Shown piece by piece: positions 44,555 through 55,133 of a stretch of 64,000 nucleotides of DNA. Every line of letters begins with the position of its first letter. The stretch's first letter is position 1. Source of the stretch: Ichthyophis bannanicus. Lineage: Eukaryota; Chordata; Amphibia; Gymnophiona; Ichthyophiidae. The position numbers were made by a program, and so were the translations under genes. The DNA is taken from NCBI GenBank assembly GCA_033557465.1, contig CM066047.1:3100001-3164000 (forward strand), read 5' to 3'. The notes beneath the pieces were generated by a model. It searched no databases. It had not been told where the DNA came from and saw only the letters and a list, made by a program, of their open reading frames with translations.

Positions 44555-46431
44555 ATGCTGGGTCATCTTTGTTGAGTGAGTTGTTCTTGAGAATTGGTCT
44601 TATAGATTTCTTGAGTTGCACGGGCATGATTCCTTGTTGTAGTGACTGGTTCACAATATGTGTGACTTGGCGGACAATATCTTTTTTTGCCGCCTTGATC
44701 CATGCAGCTGGGCAGGGATCTAGCAGGGATGTGGTGGTATTGATGTTTGTTATTATGTTGATAGTTTGTTGCTCATCAATGTTGTGGAATTTGCTCCATG
44801 CCTGATCCTGTTCTACACTGGCTTTTCGACATATTGTGTTTAGACAGAGAGGTGGCGAGGTTGCAGTAAGTTTGCTTGCGTAGTAGTCTGCCAGGGTTTG
44901 GGGTTTTATTACATCATCATAGTGGTCTGCCTGGGATGTTTTGGTTAGTGATTTCACTAGTTCAAAAAGTTCACGAGGCTTATTAATAGCCTTGTTCAAT
45001 AGGTTGGTGTGATGGGTCTTTTTGGCGGCGTTGACTTCTTTTCATTTTGAGAGGAGATTGAGGTATTCCTTCTTGTGTTCGATGGATTTAATGCGTCTCC
45101 ATCTCCTTTCGAGTTTTCTGAGTTCCCTCTTCGTTTTTTTCAGTGTTTCCGTGTACCAGGGTTCCGAGTGGTGTTTGGTTGGATTCGGGGGGGGGGGGGG
45201 GAATTCAATGTTGGGTGCGCTGCAGCCTGAATCCCGGTGTTCCAGCTGCTTGTTAGAACATCAAGGTCCTGGTTTTGCAAATCTATGTGGGTCGTGATGT
45301 TACTTACAAGACTTTCCAGGTTGAGTTTGTTGAATTTTCTTTGCTGTTGTATCACTCTCTGTGCTTTCGCGTCCTTGGGTAGTGTAGGTAGTTGTATCCG
45401 GATGTCGATTCGATGGTGGTCGGACCAAGGTACCGGAGTTATCTTTATCAGAGGTTTCTCTTCGTTGTTTTGTTTACTCGTGGGAGTGAAGACCATGTCC
45501 AGAGTATGGCCCTTTTCATGTGTGGCGTCATTTATTAGTTGTTGATACCCCAGTTGGGTCATGGCTTCCAAAAATGTATTCGTGTGCATAGGCGGGATTG
45601 ACGCTAGGTTTAGGTCTCCTAGGATGATTTGGAATTTCTTGGGCTGAGTGGAGGATGTGTTTTCTAGTGCTGTGGCAAGTGTTTCATGTTGCGGCGAGGG
45701 TGCTCTGTAAATCAGGCAGATTGCTAAAGCTGTGTTTTCCACTTTAAGTAGGTCAATGTCTAAATTTGAATTCAGGTATGTGCTTGAGAGTTGAAGGTTG
45801 GTCTTGGCTACGATGAGAACTCTTCCACCTCTCTTGTTGTTGCGAGGGCAGTTGTACAGGTTGTAGCCTGGATTGCTTATCTGGTTCAATATGGCTGAGT
45901 CTGTGTTCGTGATCCATGTTTCCGTTATACAGAGGATGTCTGGCTGCTCATCCTTGATGATGTCGTAGATAATTTGTGTCTTGTTCCTGATTGATCTGGC
46001 ATTGATGAGTGTGATGTTACAGGAGTCATGGGATGTTTGTGTAGGCTGGTTGTGTATGGTCTGGGTTTGGACGGGCTTGTTTATATGTGTCTTTATTGGT
46101 TTGGGTTTGCGGTGCCCCTGTGCTCTAGCATGTCTGTTACCAGAGGGCTTCTGCGAGGGTGCGAGTATTGGTTCACTGGTGGTTATGTGGTAAGGGGCGA
46201 GTGGAGGTAGTGAATGTGTTTGTATGGGGTAGAGAAAGTAGATTGGACTGTATAAGAGTGGTAGAGAGTAGTACAAGTTTGGGTTGAAGGCGTAAGCTGG
46301 GACAAGCGTGAGTAGACATATGCTTAGAAAGATATTGAGGGATTTCATACCTCAGCTTTTTAGTGGAAGGTTGAAACGGACCGAGACCAGGAAACTGTAG
46401 TATTAGCAGACACTGCGCGGCCCAAGAAGTT

Positions 46432-47060
46432 GTTTTGTAGACCTTGGCCTAATGTCCGTATACACTTAACAGTAACATGAGGTTATTTTGCAGACAATGG
46501 CCTAGTGCCCGTATACACTTAACAGTAACCAGGGGTTAATTTGCAGACCGTGGCCTAGTGCCAGTATAGACTTAACAGTGACAAGAGGTTATTTTGCAGA
46601 CAGTGGCCTAGTGCCCGTGTACACTTAACAGTAACCAGGGGTTATTTTGCAGACCGTGGCCTAGTGCCAGTATAGACTTAACAGTGACAAGAGGTTATTT
46701 TGCAGACAGTGGCCTAGTGCCCGTATACACTTAACAGTAACCAGGGATTAATTTGCAGACAGTGGCCTAGTGCCCGTGTACACTTAACAGTAACCAGGGA
46801 TTAATTTGCAGACAGTGGCCTAGTGCCCGTATACACTTAACAGTACTAATGCAGACAGTGGCCTAGTGCCTGTATACACTTAACAGTAACCAGGGATTAA
46901 TTTGCAGACAGTGGCCTAGCGCCCGTATACACTTAACAGTACTAATGCAGACAGTGGCCTAGTGCCAGAATACACTTAACAGTGACAAGGGGTTAATTTG
47001 CAGACAGTGGCCTAGTGTCCGTATGCACTTTACAGTAACAAGAAGGCTGTTTGTAGGCAA
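46432..47060. repeat. Tandem array, about 53-bp unit, 13 copies
   Basis: Unit core gcagacagtggcctagtgcc followed by cgtatacacttaacagtaac and a variable tail; some units are about 42 bp through loss of the cagggattaattt part. Higher-order alternation of two unit types is visible in the first half. Lies in the 5' UTR of L2 copy X. Confidence 0.93.
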
Positions 47061-47374
47061 TAGCCAAGCCTTAGTGGGCCCCTAACATGTCCTGTGTAGT
47101 GACTTAGCAGTGTCAGTGTCTTAGATCTTGACTTTTTATGGCGGCGGTTTCTGTGGTCAGCACTATGATAGTGGCTTACCTCCTTGCGTGGGATTTGCAC
47201 GTCGTGGGTCTTTGTCGTTCCTGGGTGGTGAGGGGTTGGATCCAGGCTGGGTGGGTCGTGCGATGCTGGTTCTTTCAAGGCGGCCTCACCTCCCTCCCGC
47301 CTAATTCCCACCGCCTAAGGGCCACGCCAAAGGACCCTCTGGCAAGGCCCTCAGGCGCGGGCGCGCCCTGCAGG
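47061..47374 (-). other. L2 copy X leader between arrays
   Basis: No gene. The part near 47310-47374 matches the copy P leader (ggcccttaggc / agagggtcctttggcgtgg on the minus strand), placing it in the same family. Confidence 0.6.
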
Positions 47375-48119
47375 GACGCCGCTTTTAAGCTCTGGGGCTG
47401 CCGGGCTGAGTTTGCTCCCACTGCCCCGATTGGATAGGAGCTCTCCCACTGCCCCAATTGGGCAGGAGATCAGCTGGGGGGGTGTGTGGCAGAAGCGGCT
47501 CCCTCTGTGCAGGGACACCGCTTTTAAGCTCTGGGGCTGCCGGGCTGAGTTTGCTCCCACTGCCCCGATTGGGCAGGAGATCAGCTGGGGGATGTGTGGC
47601 AGAAGCGGCTCCCTCTGTGCAGGGACACCGCTTTTAAGCTCTGGGGCTGCCGGGCTGAGTTTGCTCCCACTGCCCCGATTGGGCAGGAGATCAGCTGGGG
47701 GGTGTGTGGCAGAAGCAGCTCCCTCTGTGCAGGGACGCCGCTTTTAAGCTCTGGGGCTGCCGGGCTGAGTTTGCTCCCACTGCCCCGATTGGACAGGAGC
47801 CCTCCCACTGCCCTGATTGGGCAGGAGATCAGCTGGGGGGGGTGTGGCAGAAGCAGCTCCCTCTGTGCAGGGACGCCGCTTTTAAGCTCTGGGGCTGCCG
47901 GGCTGAGTTTGCTCCCACTGCCCCGATTGGACAGGAGCCCTCCCACTGCCCCGATTGGGCAGAAGATCAGCTGGGGGGGGGGGGGTGGCAGAAGCGGCTC
48001 CCTCTGTGCAGGGACGCCGCTTTTAAGCTCTGGGGCTGCCGGGCTGAGTTTGCTCCCACTGCCCCGATTGGACAGGAGCCCTCCCACTGCCCCGATTGGG
48101 CAGGAGATCAGCTGGGGGG
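47375..48119 (-). promoter_or_regulatory. Six tandem L2 promoter monomers
   Basis: Six copies marked by gcttttaagctctgggg (near 47381, 47520, 47630, 47740, 47879 and 48019), alternating between about 110 and 139 bp. On the L2 sense strand each has cccaatcgg (CCAAT box) and a downstream cttaaaagc (TATA-like). Homologous to the two monomers of copy P. Long frames on both strands here are repeat artefacts. Confidence 0.65.
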
Positions 48120-48125
48120 GTGTGG

Positions 48126-49465
48126 CAGAAGGATGGATTCCTTGTTGAATGGTTGGAAACTTCGTGAGGGCGGTCTTGTGGGGTTTGTCTTACTCTCAGG
48201 GGGTTTCATTGGCTTGTTATCCAAAGGAATTTCAAACACGATTAACTCATGGTCTGACCACGGTACTTCGGTGTAGGTTGGTGAGGAGAAGTTGGCAGTG
48301 TTGCAGGTAGATAGTGGGGCAAAGATCAAGTCTAATATGTTTCCTTTTGTGTGGGTTGGTTCGTTGATTAACTGCTGATAACCTAGGTCTTTGAGTGCTT
48401 CTAGAAATGCAGAGGCTTAGGAGTCTTGTAGCATTGGCAGGTTGAGGTCTCCTAGTATCCAGTTTGGGGCGCGCAAGTGTGGAGAATTGCAGGCTAGCTC
48501 AATTATCGTGGCTAGGTCATCAAAGGATGGTGTTGGGGCTCTGTATATTAGATTGATGGAGCAGAGATGATTAGTTATAACTACTATGTCAAGGTTTGTT
48601 GAGTTGGTGCTATTGAAGAGTTGGAACTTGAGGTCTATTTTAGAGAGTATGAGAACTCCTCCTCCCCTTTTGTTGCTTCTGTGGCAGCTATGAACTGTAA
48701 AGTTGGGAGGTAGAAGGTGGTTAATGAGTACAGAGTCTTCATTTGTTAACCATGTCTCTGTGACCAGAAGCATATCCAGGTTGTGTCTGGCTATCAGGTC
48801 AGTGATGATGGGCCATTTCTTGCGTATTGAATGCGCATTTATGAGGGCAGCCTTTAAATATGGGGGCTGTATGACACCTTTTTTTGCAGTTGTGTTGTGT
48901 TTGATTGTGACGTGAAGCAGGTGCTGATAGGATGGTAGCATATCCTCTGGTGCCTTGAGGGGAGGGCTTCTTGACCATCTCCTCCCGCTGCTGTGTAGGA
49001 TGGGTATGTGTTTGGGAGTGTTGGTTAGAACCAGAGTGCTGCTAATCAGCTCTAAGAGGAGGTATCCACAAATTATTGTTGTGAAGGTGCGAGCCATTTT
49101 GCGGTAGAAATGCCTTTCGTGTATGGGTGCGGGTAGCTGTAGGGTTGCTCTGATTCAGGATATTGCACCGGAGATAGGGTGGACTGGAACCTTTGACGTC
49201 AGGCAAATTAGATGTGTGACAGAGGCAAGAATGAGATTGAGAATGCGCAGGTGGGAGTTCGTTAGTATGTGGACTTGTATATATCAAATTTGAGATGGAA
49301 CCAATGGTACTGTATCCTATCTACAATAAGTAACAAATGTTACAGGACATAATGTTACAGCATCCTACCTACAATAAGTAAGAATATTCAGTGGGCTGCA
49401 GATATCCAATTTGAAAAGGAGACAATGTTACAGTATCGTGCCTACAATAAAATACAAATGTATGC
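48126..49465 (-). mobile_element. L2 copy Y/Z, 5' half
   Basis: ORF2 from 49097: hydrophobic start (TTIICGYLLLELISSTLVL), then endonuclease LINAHSIRKKWPIITDLIA, LLVTETWLTNED, WILGDLNLPML; a stop near 48417, then PWSDHELIVFEI up to the junction with copy X. Its 5' UTR has two to three imperfect repeats with gttacag and cctacaataagtaa (49300-49450). Cut by the hairpin element near 49465. Confidence 0.85.
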
Positions 49466-49985
49466 CGCTGGCAGGACAATAGCAGGCAGCCAAAATGCAC
49501 TTCCCAAGCCTTTTCGCAGCACTTTAAGCAGGTCTGGTCCCTTCCTCCTACGACTCGATGTCAAGGAGGGACAGATCTGCTTAAGGTGCCGGTGCCTTTC
49601 AGATCGGGCGCATGCCCCCCTTCTCTTCCCCATACCTCCATCCAGCGCTGCCTGCTCTTTCTCTGCTGCTGGCGCCTCCGTAAAAAAACAGAGGGCAGCA
49701 GGGAAAGAGCAGGCAGCGCTGGACGAAGGTATGGGGGAGAGGGGGGGGGACGTGCACCCAAGCTGCAAGTCTCAGAGGGTGTGATTGCAGCTTGATATGG
49801 CCCTGTGTGCAAACAGATTGCATTTCCTCCATATAATCTAATCGGCTTTTTGGTTGGGTTCAGTCTCTGATTGGATTTCTGAAAAAGCCCTGCCCACCTC
49901 TAAGGTGTGTGTGTGAGGGGGGGGGGGGCGCCTTTTCATACTTCGCCTCAGGCAGCAGATTGCCTTGAGCCACCCCTGCTGCTCA
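49440..49985. mobile_element. Hairpin-rich DNA element, second copy
   Basis: Shares gctggcaggacaatagcagg, the gggacagatctgcttaa arm, and the gcctgctctttc / gaaagagcaggc inverted pair with 22248-22918. Ends ggcagcagattgccttgagc...cccctg, as at 22890-22918. Shorter, lacking part of the right arm. Confidence 0.75.
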
Positions 49986-50094
49986 GATAATGGGAAACTC
50001 CAGTGGGGCACCTCTTGTGCACCCTGTAGATGTCCAGTCAAAGAAAACTCCCAAACTGCAATCTCAGAAACTGTTAATAGTCATAGGAAAACAA

Positions 50095-50275
50095 CCATCA
50101 TCTACTGGAGACAGAGAAATACTGAAGGCAACCTCTAGGGGTACAGCTATACATCTACTAGGGCTGAGCCAATCAAGCTTCTGGTATTTCTTTCTCTGTC
50201 TCCAACATCTGCTGGAAGGGGGTCTTAACCCACTTGTCTGGACTGGTCTAGCAGGATGAATTGGAAAGAGATGAT
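50095..50275 (+). mobile_element. DIRS terminal fragment
   Basis: Reverse complement of the end at about 29590-29760: gagccaatcaagctt, tgtctccaacatctgctgg and cttgtctggactggtctagc. Terminal part only. Confidence 0.8.
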
Positions 50276-50574
50276 AGCAATTTCATGAAGATAAGTAGAA
50301 GATCAGCACAATGTTCTTTAAGTCATATCAATCTGGAGAAAAATTGATTCTTTACTTTGTATTGCACCAACTTAAGAATATTCAAAAACATTGTAGCACA
50401 TCAGCAGTTCATTCTTCATATGTGGTTGCCAATTGAAGGAGGGAAGAACTTAAAACACAAAACTCATTACAAAGACTGATAAAAGTTGCAAATGCATGTA
50501 CCTGAGACAGATTACATTTAAAGCCTCCCGGAACAGTATTCAGGTATATATTTATCTCAGTTTATACTTTTAAT
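50276..50574. other. Unassigned intron sequence
   Basis: AT-rich; nothing recognised. Confidence 0.4.
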
Positions 50575-50730
50575 CGGGAGTAGGAAACTCCAGTCCTCAT
50601 GGCTTCCAAGCCACTTAGGTTTTCAAGATACTCCTAATGAATATGCATGAGATTAGCTTTATTTACGATTGAAGCAGTGTATATGCAAATCTGTCTGATG
50701 CATATTCTTCAGTAATACCCTGAAAGTCTG
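50575..50730. mobile_element. Diverged copy of the 34738-type MITE
   Basis: Contains aaactccagtcct, ctaatgaatatgcatgagat and the inverse-like atgcatattc, in the order seen in the MITE at 34738-36469. TIR ends are eroded. Confidence 0.65.
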
Positions 50731-50944
50731 AACAAAGTGCCCAGGGGCACTGGATGTTGTCTATCCCTTCTTCTAATGATTATTTTAATTATTGGAGGTT
50801 TCTCAGTTCTATAACACCTTTACACTAATTTTTATTATTATTGTGCTACTAATCAGTGATATTGACTTCTTTTTTTTCTTGTATTACAAACCAGAACAAG
50901 AGCACGTAACCACTCATTATCATTAATGACGTTCTGAAACTGAC
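50731..50944 (-). other. Intron downstream of the synaptotagmin exon
   Basis: Apparently unique sequence next to the donor site; no repeat recognised. Confidence 0.4.
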
Positions 50945-51281
50945 CGAGCAGAGGATGTTGGCTCTGTAATTTGACGTTGCATTCGAGCATTGTGTGTGCA
51001 GTTTTCATTGATGCTTGCTTCAGGTTCTAATGGGATGTCCGGAGAAGTATGACTAATCTTCATGGATGACTCTGGAAACAGAGAGGACTCTTTCAGGGAT
51101 TCCTCAGTGTACTCATGGCCAGTACAGTTCAGCGGCTTTGGATTATTTTCTTTATTCCCTGATAGTAGGTCTTGTTCTCTCCACGGGATCCAGCAGAGCT
51201 TCCAAGACACAAACAGGGACACACTAAAGAGAGCAAGTCCACAGGCTGTGACAAGTAAGGAAAGTAAGCTCACGGAAATAT
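50945..51281 (-). CDS. SYT9: Synaptotagmin exon (SYT9-like), TM segment and linker
   Basis: The only host coding exon I recognise. Read on the minus strand it begins after a pyrimidine-rich tract ending in cttgcag and closes at a gtcagt donor. It is 337 bp, entered in phase 1 and left in phase 2. It encodes ISVSLLSLL, then a hydrophobic transmembrane stretch (TACGLALFSVSLF), a cysteine/tryptophan-rich boundary (SWKLCWIPW), an acidic polar linker, and the motifs KISHTSPDIP and QRQITEPTSSAR. These linker motifs are typical of the SYT3/6/9/10 group. The overall pattern, including the WKLCWIPWRE boundary, best fits SYT9 from memory. Synaptotagmin-9 is a vesicle membrane Ca2+ sensor for exocytosis with two C2 domains, which would lie on later exons outside this window. 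The open frame runs a few codons past the donor before a stop, so exon end is set by the splice site. SYT6 or SYT10 is the main alternative. Confidence 0.87.
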
Positions 51282-51554
51282 CTGCAAGGAAGAGTAAAAC
51301 TGATAAGTTAATTTTCTTACTAATGAACTCTTAAACAAATCAAGAAAACTGATCAGCGGGATTCCTGATATCTTTCTTCAGGGCTATACATTGATGAAAT
51401 GCTATTGAAATTCTCTGTGGTTTACAGAAGTAAAGCAATCGGATCAACATTCAGACCTGGCAGTTAGCATATTTTTTTTAAAACACCATCTGCAGTGTTA
51501 ACCCCCCCCCCCCCCCAAATAATCAGCAGCACTGAATATAGTGATAAGCAGTGG
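51282..51554 (-). other. Intron upstream of the synaptotagmin exon
   Basis: Holds the polypyrimidine tract and acceptor of the exon and a 14-bp C run near 51501-51514. Otherwise unassigned. Confidence 0.5.
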
Positions 51555-51686
51555 TTTTCCCCAGGACTCTCTTAAAAGCAGTTTATGAACTTTTCCTCCA
51601 GGAATTTGTGCAATTGTGCATACCTTTTTTAAACTTAGCTACACTAATTACTTTTACCACATCCTTCGTCAATGAGTTCCAAAGCT
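51555..51686 (-). mobile_element. CR1 3' fragment
   Basis: Antisense of the ORF2 end: cttttcctccaggaatttgt, then acattac-like PEDVV block (catccttcgtcaatgagttcc). Short, diverged. Confidence 0.75.
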
Positions 51687-51800
51687 ATGTAACATAGTAA
51701 CATAGTATATGATGGCAGATAAAGACCAGCATGGTCCACCTAGTCTGCCCAACAAGCTGGCAAGAGTAGGTGCACCTGATGCTCTGTGCAGGTCACCGCT
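51687..51800 (-). mobile_element. CR1-like 3' terminal fragment
   Basis: gtaacatagtaacatag followed by gataaagaccagcatggtcc and ctagtctgccc, a CR1-type 3' end related to those at 19489 and 55138. Confidence 0.65.
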
Positions 51801-51899
51801 CCCCATGCCTTTGTGTAGGGATTTACCCACTGCTCCATGCAGGTCACCCCTGTTTGTTGAGACCGACCTCCATAAGAACGAACAGCACACCCCGTACAC

Positions 51900-52300
51900 C
51901 TGATTACACTAGTCCTGCCAGATACCTGACTTACGTGCAGTACTAGACCTAGAACTTGCCTGTATTACCTGCTCTAGACCTGATAGGTACTTGTGTTACA
52001 TGCCGTACTAGACCTGAGAGCACACCTGTATTACATGCTGCTATTGAGCTAATAGGTACCTGACTCACATGCTGTACTAGACCTGAGAGTGGGCCTGTAT
52101 TACCTGCTTGCCATTGATCTGATAGGTACCTGACTTACATGCTGTGCCAGACCTGAGAGCATGCCTATATTACCGCCGGTAACAGACCTGACTGGATACT
52201 GACATACGTGCCTACAATAGACCAGATAGCTAGCAGAATTTACCTACCGCTATCAGAGCTAATGGTGCTTACCTGCCCTTATTAGAGCAGATAGCGTGCC
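51900..52300 (+). repeat. Tandem repeats, about 69-bp unit
   Basis: Four to five imperfect units with aggtacctgacttacatgct, gtactagacctgagag and ctgtattacctgc. In the 5' leader of L2 copy W. Confidence 0.85.
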
Positions 52301-53226
52301 AGACCTATCAAGTTGCGGTAAGAACAGCCAGAATGGTGCACCCAATCCTAGCAATAGCTACCATCATCTATTTTCTCGCTGGATAACCCAGCAGAACACT
52401 TGCTCTTAACCCAGGTAGAAACTGTATACCAGTCTTACGGAGCTCAGGGAGGAGATGGTCTGATAACCCTCACCACTCCTCTACTAATGCCAAGCACAGG
52501 CTCCACCCCCACATACTCTACATTTCACTACAACACACCATGAAGCCTCACCCAGAGGAATACCCTCACCCGCACAGTTTGAAATGTGCCCTCATCAATG
52601 CTCGCTCAATCCGCAAAAAATGGACAGTTGCCTCCGATTTGATAACCCTCCATGATTTGGACATTCTAATGGTCACGGAGACATGGCTATCTGATGACGA
52701 CCCGGTCCTTCTCCACCAGATGCTACCACCCAACTTCTCAATTCACACCTGTCACAGAGCAAATCGGAGAGGTTGAGGAGTGCTTGTCATCTCCAAAGCA
52801 GAGCTCCAGTTTAAGCTAATCAACTCCACGAGCACAGCCCACCTGGACACAATTAGCATAACCAACAAGCATTGCTCCATTAACCTACTCTACCGAGCAC
52901 CAGTGGCACCACCAGATGACCTCTTGTCAATAATTGACCTCGCCTGCATCGCCGGTAGCCAGCATCCCCCAAATTGGTTATTAGGTGATTTCAACCTGCC
53001 CCCCTACAGGACACCCATGCCACAGCCTTCCTCGAAGCTCTCAAGGAACTTGGATACATGCAACTAGTCAACGCACCCACCCATACTAAAGGAAACAAAC
53101 TGGACTTGGTCTACGCCCCACAAATGGCCACAGATGCAACAGACAACTTCGCAATGGTCATAACTCCAGTTCCCTGGTCTGACCATAGCCTGATAAGATT
53201 TCAAATGCCTGTTCAATGCCACAACC

Positions 53227-53377
53227 ATTTATTTATTTATATTCTCTTATATACCGCGCTATTCTGCATCAGTGCGGTTTACATTGAACAAACTGAAATT
53301 ACATTGAACAGGGCATTATAACTTGGAGATAACAATTTTACAGGGAGCATGGGCTATGGAGGGTTAAGTGGCTTGCC
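53227..53377 (-). mobile_element. tRNA-SINE family 1, tail half
   Basis: P/W-type tail (ttctcttataccgcgctattct-like text) plus body up to ggttaagtggcttgcc on the plus strand; tRNA head missing, so 5'-truncated. Confidence 0.85.
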
Positions 53378-55133
53378 ATAACACCGCCAGCAGGCCTACC
53401 ATCTGCCCCATAGGAGCAGCAAGACGCTTCCGGCCTTTCCACAAAGCTGAAATCCTGGAAAAGCCCTTCCATTTCTCAACGCAACAGCTCCCAACTTGGA
53501 AGAAATGATCTCCAGCTGGGACAAAAACCTCAGTGCCATGGCTCAGCTCCCACCCACGAACAAAGCACCAAGGAGACAAGAGTCTGCCCCACGGTATACC
53601 ACTGAACTGAGAGAGTCACTACTCCACCTACATAAGCTAGAAAGATGATGGTGCCGATCATGCTCCGCCGAAGCCTGGAGTATGTACAACCTACACCTAA
53701 GAAAGCACCAAGAAGCAACAATGGAGAGAAGGAAGCAATTCTACATGGATCTTCTGAAACATTCGTTGAGCAAACCACATGACCTCTTCATTATAGTGAA
53801 GTCCCTAACAAAAGAACCATCTCCAAACCAACCTAGCATGCCTCAACCACAGGAATTTGCCGACTATCTCCACTCAAAATCTCAGGAAACCAATAAGACT
53901 ACAAACCCCACCACCTTACACAATCCCCCCATTCAACGCCACTTACCAAATTCACCACCCTGTCAAAAAGGGACATTGAGGACACCATCGCCTCCATCAA
54001 CACCACCACCACACCAAATGACCCTTGTCCAGCGTTCTGGATAAAAGAACTACGCAGCAAACTCAGCCAATTCCTAACCAAGCTCATGGATCTGTCATTC
54101 TCATTGGGTTCTTTCCCACAAAAACTGAAACACACCTCCATCAGGCTGCTGCTGAAAAACAGCAAACTGGACCCCCTGAAGGTTGAATCCTTCCGACCAA
54201 TTTCAAGCATTCCGCTTCTCGCCAAGATAATAGAAAACGTAGTCCAATGCCAAATTCAACAACATATAGAGACGGCCGCACCGCTAGATCCATGTCAGCA
54301 CAGATTCAGAGTAGCACATGGTGTCGAAACCCTCCTTACCACCCTTTTCAATACAATAGTACTTGGAATCGACAACATCCGACAAGGCATATGAATAAAA
54401 TACAGTCTCTAAAATGCTTGTATGCCAATGCTAGAAGTCTAAGCAATAAGATGGGAGAGTTAGAATATATGGCACTAAATGAGAGGTTAGATATGATTGC
54501 ACTCTCAGAGACATGGTGGAAGGAGGATAACCAGTGGGACACTGTGATACCTGGATACAAACTATATCGTAATGATAGAGCTGATCAAATTGGTGGAGGG
54601 GTTGCGCTCTATGTTAGAGAGGGCATTGAGTCAGAAAGGATTAAAGTTTTGCAGGGAACAAAATTTGCGGTAGAATCTCTATAGATTGAAATTCCACTTA
54701 TGAAGGGGAAGGTGATGGCAGTGGGAGTATACTATCGACCGCCTGGCCAGAATGAACAAATGGATGATGAAATGCTCAAAGAAATCAAGGAAGCTAACAA
54801 ACGTTACAACAGAGTAGTAATAATGGGTGATTTCAATTACCCCGGTATCGACTGGGTCAGTGTCACGGCAGGATGAGCTAAAGAGATAAAGTTTCTAGAT
54901 GGAATAAATGACTGCTTCTTGGAGCAGCTGGTTCATGAACCGACCAGAGGGGAAGCCATACTGGACCTAGTCCTTTGTGGAACGCCAGATCTGGTGCAAG
55001 AAATAAGGGTGTTGGGACCACTTGGCAATAGTGATCATAGTATGATCATGTTGGATTTAATTATTGGAGGACAAATAGTAAAGGAATCCACAGTACTACC
55101 TTTTAACTTTCAAAAGGGAGACTATGATAGAAT

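Larger units (their letters stand above)
39911..46348 (-). pseudogene. L2 ORF2 copy X (endonuclease-RT), interrupted
   Basis: Begins at 46348 with a signal-peptide-like start (MKSLNIFLSICLLTLVPAYA). Endonuclease 45140-46348: LINARSIRNKT, LCITETWIT, ILGDLNLASI, PVPWSDHHRID. Linker and RT start 44445-44999 (SYRPISSISLLAKIIEKAV). After the CR1 insertion the RT continues from 41215 (QYGFRQHHGVETLL) to 39911 with FIDISAAFDTVHHG, GIPQGSALSALLFNIY, the catalytic YADDIMLYT and the C-terminal LDYCNAILQGLP. The 395-codon stretch 39911-41098 is unbroken. Damage: CR1 insertion, a stop after the endonuclease, and a 77-bp tandem duplication. Confidence 0.88.
39719..48119 (-). mobile_element. L2 LINE copy X, full length
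   Basis: Flanked by gtgtgg (39713-39718; 48120-48125) inside L2 Y/Z. From 5' to 3' on the minus strand: six promoter monomers (48119-47375), leader, a 13-unit tandem array (47060-46432), ORF2 from 46348, and a 3' UTR ending in (taaa)n at 39719. A CR1 (41213-44400) interrupts the RT. About 5.2 kb without it. Confidence 0.88.

Noticed and set aside
46432..47060. Regular repeats suggesting a CRISPR array
   Set aside because: Units are contiguous without unique spacers, no cas genes are near, and the setting is a eukaryotic LINE leader.
47581..48276. Overlapping 168-190 codon frames on both strands
   Set aside because: They are products of the tandem L2 promoter monomers: the same peptide repeats each unit, and the frames on opposite strands overlap completely.
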